Of a stretch of 5,012 nt of DNA, positions 1 to 5,012 are shown piece by piece (position 1 is the first letter of the stretch; each line of letters starts with the position of its first letter). Both the position numbers and the translations under genes were made by a program. The stretch is taken from the NCBI GenBank assembly GCA_013816645.1, contig JACDEC010000290.1, positions 1-5,012 on the forward strand, written 5' to 3'. The notes beneath the pieces were generated by a model, which saw only the letters and a program-made list of their open reading frames with translations, was not told the origin of the DNA and made no database searches. Origin of the DNA: Planctomycetota bacterium. Its GTDB lineage: Bacteria; Planctomycetota; UBA11346.

Positions 1-1671
1 ACCCTCGACAGCGTGCGGCGCATGGCGGTGGTGCTGCGCGATTGCCCCGCGGCACAGGCCGGACGCCCGCTCGAACGCGAGACGCTCGATGCGCGCATGC
101 GCGACGCCCTGCCCAGGCGCGAAGCGCCGCCGGCGCCGGCGCCGATGCGCATCCCCAGCCCCGAACCGGCGGCCTCGGCCAAGAGCGATCCCGCCCTGCG
201 CATCGTCCACGGCTACAAGGTCCTGCAGAAGCTCGGCCGCGGGGCGATGGCCACGGTCTACCGGGCGATGCAGGTCTCGCTGCAGCGCGAAGTCGCGCTC
301 AAGGTGCTCGACCAGGACGTCGGCGACGAATCCAGCTACGCCGAGCGCTTCCTGCGCGAAGCGCGCGCGGCCGCCCGGCTCAACCATCCCAACGTGGTCG
401 CCTGCTACGACGTCGGTTCGTCGGGCGGCCGGCTGTACATCGCGCTCGAACTGGTCACCGGCGGCGACGCCGAGGCGATGGCCAAGCGCCATGGCGGCGT
501 CCTGCCCGAGGCCAAGGCCCTGGCGGTGGTGCGCGACTGCGCGCGCGGGCTGTGCGCGATCCATGCCGCCGGCCTGGTCCATCGCGACATCAAGCCGCCC
601 AACCTGCTGGTCGCTGCCGACGGGACGGTCAAGCTGGCCGATTTCGGCCTGGTGCGCCTGACCGGCGCCGACCAGGTGACCCAGACGCGCAGCGCGATCG
701 GCACGCCCGCCTTCATGTCGCCGGAACAAGCGCTGGGCGAACGCGACGTCGACATCCGTTCGGACATCTATTCGCTCGGCGCGACGCTCTACGCCCTGCT
801 CGCTGGTCAGGCCCCCTACCTCGGCAGCAACGTCTACAAGGTCATCCAGGACGTGGTTACGGCACCCTTGCCGGACGTCCGCGAACGCAATCCCAGCGTG
901 TCCGACGCCACCGCGGCGGTGATCGCCCGGGCGATGACCAAGAACCGCGACCGGCGCTGCCCGACGCCGGAGGACCTGCTGTCCGAGCTCGAGACCGCGA
1001 TCCGGACGCTCGCTGAGCGGCCCGCCGGCGGGGTCGGTTCGGACACCTACGCACCGGACACCGAAGTCGCCTACGCCAAGGTCACCCTGCCGCTCGAGCC
1101 ATCCGCCCAGGAGGCCGCCCCGACCCCGCCGCGGGTGGCGCCGGTCGATCGCCCACCCGGCGCTTCACCCTCGCGCGGTTCGCCGCTCATCCGTCCGAAA
1201 CAGGGCGGGCTGTCGATGGTCGAAGCCGCCACGCTCGGCAACGCCTGGAGCCAGCCGGCTCGCCCGGGCGGGTTGTGGTGCGCGGCCAGCACCGGCGGCG
1301 AATGGTTGCTGGTGCGTGACCAGCTCGAACGGGCCAACGACCCGGACGCGATGACCACCGCCTCCACGGCGGGCTGCGACGATCTCGCCATCGCGCTGAT
1401 CCAGGACGGCGGCAAGGTCCGCGCCGGGGCGACCGGACGGGCGGCGGTGGTGCTGCTCTCGCCGAGCGCGCCGGCCCCCCTGCGGGTGCTCGGCAACGAA
1501 ACCGTCGAGCTCGGTCCTGGCGAAACCCTGGTGCTGCTCGCCGGCGTGGCTCAGCCCCTGGTCAGTTATGGCGCGCTGCTCGCGACCTCGCATCAGCTGC
1601 TGACCGCGTTGCGGCCGCTGGTCGATGGCGAAGCGGTCCGGGCGATGGTCGCGCTGCGTAAGGACGGCTGA
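1..1671 (+). CDS. Hanks-type serine/threonine protein kinase, 5' end probably outside the window
   Basis: This is a eukaryotic-like kinase that transfers phosphate from ATP to Ser/Thr of unknown substrates. Residues are counted from the GTG at 13. The core spans about 66-332: glycine loop LGRGAMATVY (74-83), ATP lysine K97 in VALKV, helix-C glutamate E116, catalytic loop HRDIKPPN (190-197, D192), DFG (210-212), a Thr/Ser-containing activation loop, GTPAFMSPE (230-238) and D251 in the SDIYSLG motif. All key residues are present, so it should be active. A Pro-rich linker (about 340-400) leads to a C-terminal domain of about 150 residues that I cannot assign firmly; it has faint SpoIIE/PP2C resemblance. 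I see no transmembrane segment, so it looks cytosolic. The frame is open from base 1, and neither the GTG at 13 nor the ATG at 22 has a Shine-Dalgarno, so the gene probably begins upstream. It ends at TGA 1669-1671, 70 bp before hom. The kinase call is very secure; substrate and regulation are unknown. Confidence 0.95.
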   Translation, partial: TLDSVRRMAVVLRDCPAAQAGRPLERETLDARMRDALPRREAPPAPAPMRIPSPEPAASAKSDPALRIVHGYKVLQKLGRGAMATVYRAMQVSLQREVALKVLDQDVGDESSYAERFLREARAAARLNHPNVVACYDVGSSGGRLYIALELVTGGDAEAMAKRHGGVLPEAKALAVVRDCARGLCAIHAAGLVHRDIKPPNLLVAADGTVKLADFGLVRLTGADQVTQTRSAIGTPAFMSPEQALGERDVDIRSDIYSLGATLYALLAGQAPYLGSNVYKVIQDVVTAPLPDVRERNPSVSDATAAVIARAMTKNRDRRCPTPEDLLSELETAIRTLAERPAGGVGSDTYAPDTEVAYAKVTLPLEPSAQEAAPTPPRVAPVDRPPGASPSRGSPLIRPKQGGLSMVEAATLGNAWSQPARPGGLWCAASTGGEWLLVRDQLERANDPDAMTTASTAGCDDLAIALIQDGGKVRAGATGRAAVVLLSPSAPAPLRVLGNETVELGPGETLVLLAGVAQPLVSYGALLATSHQLLTALRPLVDGEAVRAMVALRKDG

Positions 1672-1732
1672 TTCGTCCAGCGGCCGCGCGCCACTGTTGC
1701 TACCCCCGAGGTCTGCCGCACCATGCCGCCGC

Positions 1733-1737
1733 GGAGG
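1733..1737 (+). promoter_or_regulatory. Ribosome binding site of hom
   Basis: GGAGG lies 4 nt before the ATG at 1742, a short but workable spacing. It decides the start. The frame stays open back to about 1625, but the extra residues overlap the kinase end and look nothing like the family, whereas the protein from 1742 begins directly with the Rossmann strand. Confidence 0.7.
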
Positions 1738-1741
1738 AGCG

Positions 1742-3028
1742 ATGGAGCGCTGCGCGATCGGCCTAGTCGGCTGGGGAACCGTGGGCGGCGGCGTGGTCGA
1801 GATCCTCGCCCGCGACCGCGCGCTGTTCCATGACCGCTGTGGGCTCGACCTGCAGCTCAAGACCATCGTCACCAAGACCCCCTCGCGGCGCCGCGATCAG
1901 GCGGCGACCGGCGCTCGGGTCAGCGATCGCCTCGAAGACCTGACCGGCGACCCCGAGATCCGCACCGTCATCCATTTGGTCGGCGGCATCGACGAGGCGA
2001 CGCGCATCTGCCGCGCGCTGCTCGAGGCCGGCAAGAACGTCATCACCGCCAACAAGGCGATGCTGGCGATGCGTGGCGACGAACTGTTCGCCCTGGCCGC
2101 CGCCAAAGGCGTGTGCATCGCCTTCGAGGCCGCGGTCGCCGGCGGCATTCCGGTGATCGCCGCGCTGCGCGACGGCCTGGTCGCCAACCACATCGACGGC
2201 ATCGCGGCCATCCTCAACGGCACCTGCAACTTCATCCTCACCAGCATGGAATCGCGCGGGGTCGGCTATGCCGAAGCGCTGGCCGAAGCCCAGCGACTGG
2301 GCTATGCCGAAGCGGACCCGACCCTCGACGTCGACGGCACTGACACCGCCCACAAGCTGGCGATCCTGGCGCGCATCGCCTTCAATGGCCGCATCCCGCT
2401 GACCGGCATCCGGGTCGAAGGCATTCAGTCGATAACTTTCGACGACATCCGCTCGGCCCGCACCATGGGCGCGCGCATCAAGCTGCTCGCCGTGGCCCAG
2501 CGCCGTGACCAGGGCCTGGAACTGCGGGTCGCTCCGACCCTGGTTCCCCTCGACCACCCGCTGGCATCGGTGAACGCCAACTTCAATGGCATCGTCATCC
2601 AGGGCAGCGCGGTGAAGACCTTGCTGCTGGTCGGTCCAGGCGCTGGCGCCCTGCCCACGGCCAGCGCGGTGCTCGCCGATCTCGTCGATGTGGTGACGGG
2701 CCGCTACCAGTTCACCGCCAGCCGCTTCCGTTTCTTCCGCAGCGACGCTGACGTGCCCCTGGTTCCCGAGGCCGAGGAACTCACCAGCAGCTATGCCCGC
2801 TTCACCGTGCCCGATCGTGCTGGCGTGCTCGCTGGCATCGCCTCGACGCTCGGCAACCATGGGGTTAGTGTATTGAGTGTCTACCAAGGCGCGCCCGATC
2901 CGAGCGGCAGTGCCGTCATCGAAGCCACCACCCATCCGCAACGCGGTGGAGCGTTTCTCAGCGCTATCGAGGCTATCGACCGCGCGGGATTGACCATCAA
3001 GCCGACGGTCGTACTCAGGCGCCTGTGA
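1742..3028 (+). CDS. hom: Homoserine dehydrogenase with C-terminal ACT domain
   Basis: This enzyme (EC 1.1.1.3) reduces aspartate 4-semialdehyde to homoserine with NAD(P)H in the cytosol. It is the branch step toward threonine, methionine and isoleucine. The protein has 428 residues, the usual length of monofunctional bacterial Hom. A Rossmann NAD(P) domain comes first, with GWGTVGGG at 10-17. The catalytic domain follows: VITANK with K105, EAAVAGGIPVI (129-139), LNGTCNFI (158-165) and the signature GYAEADPTLDVDGTDTAHK (187-205). E190, D201 and K205 align with yeast Hom E208, D219 and K223. The ACT domain covers about 349-428 (YARFTVPDRAGVLAGIAS) and in this family usually mediates feedback control, typically by threonine. 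No aspartokinase domain is fused and no thrB or thrC is visible nearby. The stop codon's last base is the first base of the parS palindrome, so the ParABS control region abuts the gene. No terminator follows it. Confidence 0.97.
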   Translation: MERCAIGLVGWGTVGGGVVEILARDRALFHDRCGLDLQLKTIVTKTPSRRRDQAATGARVSDRLEDLTGDPEIRTVIHLVGGIDEATRICRALLEAGKNVITANKAMLAMRGDELFALAAAKGVCIAFEAAVAGGIPVIAALRDGLVANHIDGIAAILNGTCNFILTSMESRGVGYAEALAEAQRLGYAEADPTLDVDGTDTAHKLAILARIAFNGRIPLTGIRVEGIQSITFDDIRSARTMGARIKLLAVAQRRDQGLELRVAPTLVPLDHPLASVNANFNGIVIQGSAVKTLLLVGPGAGALPTASAVLADLVDVVTGRYQFTASRFRFFRSDADVPLVPEAEELTSSYARFTVPDRAGVLAGIASTLGNHGVSVLSVYQGAPDPSGSAVIEATTHPQRGGAFLSAIEAIDRAGLTIKPTVVLRRL

Positions 3029-3045
3029 CGTTCCACGTGGAACGT
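3028..3045. promoter_or_regulatory. parS: parS centromere site 1 (18-bp perfect palindrome)
   Basis: ACGTTCCACGTGGAACGT is an exact 18-bp inverted repeat that starts on the last base of the hom stop codon. Its 14-bp core, GTTCCACGTGGAAC, is identical to the core of the widely conserved chromosomal parS sequence; only the outermost base pair of the 16-bp consensus differs (C/G instead of T/A). By family knowledge, ParB dimers bind here through their helix-turn-helix, switch to a CTP-dependent clamp and spread onto flanking DNA. The adjacent parAB genes support the call. Confidence 0.93.
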
Positions 3046-3063
3046 GGCGCGGATGGCGCGGAT
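3046..3063. repeat. Exact 9-bp tandem duplication between the parS sites
   Basis: GGCGCGGAT occurs twice head to tail (3046-3054 and 3055-3063) and fills most of the spacer between the two parS palindromes. It could be a slippage duplication or a binding site for an unknown regulator. It helps set the centre-to-centre distance of the parS sites at 45 bp. No function can be assigned. Confidence 0.8.
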
Positions 3064-3073
3064 AGATGGGCAC

Positions 3074-3089
3074 GGTTCCACGTGGAACA
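3074..3089. promoter_or_regulatory. parS: parS centromere site 2, overlapping the parA translation start region
   Basis: GGTTCCACGTGGAACA contains the same perfect 14-bp core (3075-3088) as site 1 and differs from the 16-bp consensus TGTTCCACGTGGAACA at the first base only. It ends 3 bp before the chosen parA ATG at 3093. Its right arm, GTGGAA, supplies the only Shine-Dalgarno-like bases for parA. ParB bound here would cover the parA leader, which suggests autoregulation (inference). Confidence 0.93.
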
Positions 3090-3092
3090 TCC

Positions 3093-3830
3093 ATGACGGT
3101 TCTCGCGGTGAGCAATCAAAAGGGTGGGGTCGGCAAGACCACCACCGCGATCAATGTGGCAGCGTATGCAGCCCTGGCCGGCAAACGGGTCCTACTGGTG
3201 GATTTCGATCCCCAGGGCAATGCATCCAGCGTCCTGGTACCGGCAGAACAGCACCCGCCTGGCACCATCCTCGACGATCAAGCACCCTTGCCATCGACCG
3301 CTGCAGGGGTCGATGTCATTCCCGGCGGAGCGGGATTGCGGGACCGCGAGCATCACCTGGTTCAGGCCAGCGGCGGTCGGCAGTTCATGCGTAAGCGCCT
3401 GGATGGACTGAAAGCCGTCTATGACCTGGTGGTCATCGATTGCCCACCCAGCCTGTCCTTGCTGCCAGTGAATGCACTCTTGGCAGCTGATCGCCTGCTC
3501 ATTCCCATCCAGTGTGAATATTTTGCCATGGAAGGCCTGTCCCAGCTCCTCGCGGCGCTGCAGGATCTTCGCGAGCAGGGCAATGGCTCACTCGATCTCG
3601 CCGGAATCCTGCTCACCATGTACGATGACCGGTTAGCGCTCGCACGGCAGGTCGCCGCGGAATTGCGCCGTCACTTCCCGACCCACGTACTCAAGACTGC
3701 CATTCCCCGCGATATCGCGCTGGCTGCAGCGCCAAGCCACGGTAAGAGCATCATCGATTACGATCCGCTCAGTGCTGGCGGTATTGCGTATCTCGAGGCC
3801 ACCCGGGAGCTGCTCCATGTCCTTCGCTGA
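3093..3830 (+). CDS. parA: ParA/Soj-type chromosome partitioning ATPase
   Basis: This is a Walker-type ATPase that dimerises with ATP, binds the nucleoid non-specifically and is released by ParB-stimulated hydrolysis, so that origin-bound ParB complexes segregate. The protein has 245 residues. The deviant Walker A, KGGVGKTT (10-17), has both K10 and K15. Walker A' is VDFDPQGN (36-43), Walker B is VVIDCPPS (113-120), and further family blocks are PIQCEYFAMEGLSQL (138-152), LTMYDDR (174-180) and RDIALAAAPSHGKSI (206-220). It has no N-terminal helix-turn-helix, so it is the Soj-like chromosomal form. I chose ATG 3093 because MTVLAVSNQKGG fits the family start; an ATG at 3066 would translate through parS2 and add an atypical MGTVPRGTS. 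The gene overlaps parB by 14 bp. Parts of it are lower in GC than the flanking genes. Promoter elements are not evident. Confidence 0.97.
   Translation: MTVLAVSNQKGGVGKTTTAINVAAYAALAGKRVLLVDFDPQGNASSVLVPAEQHPPGTILDDQAPLPSTAAGVDVIPGGAGLRDREHHLVQASGGRQFMRKRLDGLKAVYDLVVIDCPPSLSLLPVNALLAADRLLIPIQCEYFAMEGLSQLLAALQDLREQGNGSLDLAGILLTMYDDRLALARQVAAELRRHFPTHVLKTAIPRDIALAAAPSHGKSIIDYDPLSAGGIAYLEATRELLHVLR
3805..3809 (+). promoter_or_regulatory. Ribosome binding site of parB inside parA
   Basis: GGGAG sits 7 nt before the ATG at 3817, within the last codons of parA. It supports this start over the upstream in-frame CTG at 3772, which lacks such a site and would add residues unlike ParB. The arrangement favours translational coupling of parA and parB. 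Confidence 0.65.
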
Positions 3831-4698
3831 TCACGGCTTGGGCAAGAGTCTCAGCGAAGTCTTCGCGCGCACGCCCCGCAAGGACGGCGGCAGGGGGTTC
3901 CTGGACGTTGATATTACTACGATAGTTTCGCCTGGTGACAATCCCCGCAAGCAGTTCGACGCCGCCGCACTGGGCGAGTTGGCCGAGAGCATCCGACTCC
4001 ACGGCATCCTTCAGCCGATCGTGGTCATGCGCCGCGACGAGGGCTACGAGATCGTTTCCGGCGAGCGCCGCTTCCGGGCCGCCCGGCAGGCAGGCCTGAC
4101 CCGGGTACCGGTCGTGGTGCGCGAAGAGGACAACCCCAAGCACCTCGCTGAGCTGCGGCTGATTGAGAACATCCAGCGCGAGGACCTCAATGCCATCGAG
4201 CTGGCCGAGGCCTACCAGGCGCTGATCGAGGAGCATGGCCTGACCCACGAGGAGTTGGCCGAACGGGTGAGCAAGGACCGCGTCACCATCACCAATTGTC
4301 TTCGCTTGCTGACTTTGCCGCCCGCACTGCGCGCCGAGATCGCATCCGGCGCCCTGGGCGCCGGCCACGCCCGCGCCCTGGTGACAATCGCCGATCCGGC
4401 CTGGCAGCTGCAACTCGCCCGCCGGATCATCGACGAGGGCCTCTCGGTGCGTGCCGCCGAGGCGCTCGCCAAGGCCGGCCCCGGCGCCGGCACCAAGCCA
4501 ACCAAGGGCAAGGACAAGCCGCCGCACGTCAAGGAGCTCGAAGCCAATCTCTACCGCCTGTTCGGCACCCGCGTGCAGGTCAAGGAGCGCGCCGGGAAGG
4601 GGGCTCTGACCGTGTTCTTCGAGAGCAAAGACCAGTTCCAGCGCGTGGTGACGATCATGGAGAAGGTGGTCCGGCAGTCGGGGTCGACACAGGGGTAG
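3817..4698 (+). CDS. parB: ParB/Spo0J chromosome partitioning protein (parS-binding CTPase clamp)
   Basis: ParB binds parS, loads as a CTP-dependent sliding clamp and stimulates ParA ATPase activity. The protein has 293 residues, normal for chromosomal ParB. The N-terminus carries HGLGKSLSEVF (6-16), matching the basic LGKGL-type ParA-activating segment. The CTP-binding domain holds NPRKQFD (42-48), SIRLHGILQPIVV (58-70) and GERRFRAAR (82-90), followed by LIENIQREDLNAIELAEAY (115-133). The helix-turn-helix region is about 143-168 (THEELAERVSKDRVTITN), followed by GHARAL (183-188). A Lys/Pro/Gly-rich linker (about 219-236) leads to the C-terminal dimerisation domain (237-286). All conserved boxes are intact, so function is expected. 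It starts inside parA with a 14-bp overlap, so the two are clearly one operon, and its two likely targets lie just upstream of parA. GC rises sharply after roughly the first 45 codons. No terminator is seen after the TAG. Confidence 0.97.
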   Translation: MSFADHGLGKSLSEVFARTPRKDGGRGFLDVDITTIVSPGDNPRKQFDAAALGELAESIRLHGILQPIVVMRRDEGYEIVSGERRFRAARQAGLTRVPVVVREEDNPKHLAELRLIENIQREDLNAIELAEAYQALIEEHGLTHEELAERVSKDRVTITNCLRLLTLPPALRAEIASGALGAGHARALVTIADPAWQLQLARRIIDEGLSVRAAEALAKAGPGAGTKPTKGKDKPPHVKELEANLYRLFGTRVQVKERAGKGALTVFFESKDQFQRVVTIMEKVVRQSGSTQG

Positions 4699-4723
4699 GG
4701 GTCCCAGGCCCACCGCGCGTACC

Positions 4724-4831
4724 CGGGAGCCGGGAGCCGGGAGCCGGGAGCCGGGAGCCGGGAGCCGGGAGCCGGGAGCCGGGAGCCGGGAGCCGGGAGC
4801 CGGGAGCCGGGAGCCGGGAGCCGGGAGCCGG
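4724..4831 (-). repeat. Perfect heptamer tandem array, 15 copies of GCTCCCG (minus strand)
   Basis: On the plus strand the unit is CGGGAGC, repeated 15 times without a single mismatch from 4724 to 4828, then a partial CGG to 4831. Perfect identity implies recent expansion or active homogenisation. Read on the minus strand, the unit fits the same GCNNCCR pattern as the next array. The plus strand has a GGG tract every 7 bases, a composition able to form G-quadruplexes. Short tandem heptamers of this general kind are known from other bacterial genomes, for example the cyanobacterial STRR sequences; a function here is unknown. Copy number may be variable or mis-assembled. Confidence 0.95.
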
Positions 4832-4849
4832 TCGGCCAGAATTCAGCCA

Positions 4850-4954
4850 GCAACCAAAAAATTGCGCCCAGCGCCCAGCGCCCGGCGCCCGGCTTCCAGC
4901 AACCAGCAACCAGCAACCGGCAACCAGCAACCGGCAACCGGCAACCGGCAACCA
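4850..4954 (+). repeat. Degenerate heptamer array, consensus GCNNCCR
   Basis: Thirteen consecutive heptamers run from 4864 to 4954: GCGCCCA twice, GCGCCCG twice, GCTTCCA once, then eight GCAACC units ending in A or G. One more GCAACCA (4850-4856) lies in the same register, separated by exactly one heptamer-sized cell, AAAAATT (4857-4863). The central dinucleotide (GC, TT, AA) and the last purine vary, while GC and CC are fixed. The unit is the inverse orientation of the 4724-4831 array. The purpose is unknown. Confidence 0.9.
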
Positions 4955-4977
4955 GCTGAAGGCACTTCACGACTGGT
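4951..4977. other. Interrupted hairpin at the end of the heptamer array
   Basis: ACCAG (4951-4955) pairs with CTGGT (4973-4977), and inside it TGAAG (4957-4961) pairs with CTTCA (4965-4969) around a GCA loop, with a 1x3 internal loop. It lacks a following T-run, so it is not a canonical intrinsic terminator. It could still stabilise or end transcripts from parB, or be chance. Confidence 0.35.
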
Positions 4978-5012
4978 GGTGGTGGCTTCCTTGCGACCCC
5001 CAGCGTCCGGAC

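Larger units (their letters stand above)
4699..5012. other. Non-coding region dominated by heptamer repeats
   Basis: These 314 bases after parB contain no supportable gene. They hold a perfect heptamer array, a short AT-richer divider (about 4832-4863, with a run of six A), a degenerate heptamer array, a hairpin at 4951-4977 and about 35 bases of unassigned sequence. Open frames on the minus strand here merely translate the repeats (GSRLPAP-like and VAGCRLP-like periods) and should not be annotated. I see no tRNA-like or promoter-like structure. Confidence 0.8.

Noticed and set aside
1165..1875. 236-residue minus-strand open frame across the kinase end and hom start
   Set aside because: It is a shadow frame; both sense genes have clear family motifs and the antisense product has none.
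2990..3017. Possible promoter TTGACC-N16-TACTCA at the 3' end of hom
   Set aside because: The -35-like hexamer is good but the -10 matches only two consensus bases, and it lies within hom coding sequence; too weak to annotate.
3066..3092. Alternative upstream start of parA at 3066
   Set aside because: It would translate parS2 into VPRGT and add nine residues not typical of ParA, while ATG 3093 places the P-loop at the usual distance from the N-terminus.
1763..3115. 450-residue minus-strand open frame antisense to hom
   Set aside because: It is the complement of a well-supported gene in high-GC DNA, where antisense frames stay open by codon bias; it shows no recognisable motif and runs through both parS sites.
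4692..4712. G-rich/C-rich stretch after the parB stop as an intrinsic terminator
   Set aside because: GGGGTCCC allows only a very short stem and there is no T-run after it.
3769..4713. 314-residue minus-strand open frame antisense to parB
   Set aside because: It is a shadow of parB with low-complexity Leu/Gly/Ala content and no domain signature.
4724..4954. CRISPR array
   Set aside because: The units are contiguous 7-mers with no unique spacers and no long repeats; this is a short tandem repeat, not CRISPR.
4551..4970. Minus-strand open frames of 98-139 residues over the repeats
   Set aside because: They are translations of the heptamer arrays (seven-residue periods such as GSRLPAP) plus the antisense of parB. 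A 7-bp repeat without stops is open in every frame, so the length carries no coding evidence.

Overview
The window is a high-GC bacterial chromosome segment with four genes on the plus strand and a repeat-filled non-coding end. In order they are: a Hanks-type serine/threonine kinase open at the left edge (1-1671), homoserine dehydrogenase (hom, 1742-3028), parA (3093-3830) and parB (3817-4698). From 4699 to 5012 I see no gene, only two arrays of 7-bp repeats and one hairpin.

The clearest non-coding signal lies between hom and parA. It holds two near-consensus parS centromere palindromes (3028-3045 and 3074-3089) around an exact 9-bp tandem duplication. With the Soj-like ParA and a complete CTPase-type ParB, this is a self-contained chromosomal ParABS module. 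ParB loads at parS, and ParA uses ATP to move or position the ParB-DNA complex. Chromosomal parS sites cluster near the replication origin, so the window is probably origin-proximal. The mnmG/rsmG genes that often sit beside parAB are not in view. The second parS lies on the parA ribosome-binding region, so ParB could repress its own operon there.

The kinase has an intact catalytic core. It also has a C-terminal domain of about 150 residues that loosely resembles a SpoIIE/PP2C phosphatase lacking its metal-binding aspartates; this is a hypothesis. Hom is a standard NAD(P)-dependent enzyme of the threonine/methionine branch with a C-terminal ACT domain, and has no evident functional link to parAB.

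The two heptamer arrays (4724-4831 and 4850-4954) belong to one degenerate family, GCNNCCR. One is on the minus strand and the other on the plus strand, and both keep the same 7-bp register. The first has 15 perfect copies with regularly spaced GGG tracts, so it could form a G-quadruplex.

Organism: high GC, a large Hanks kinase and a non-canonical parAB neighbourhood suggest Planctomycetota or another kinase-rich phylum such as Myxococcota, Acidobacteriota or Verrucomicrobiota. This is inference from gene style only. The known parts (ParABS, Hom, kinase) are conventional. The less usual parts are the parS arrangement, the kinase tail and the inverted heptamer arrays.
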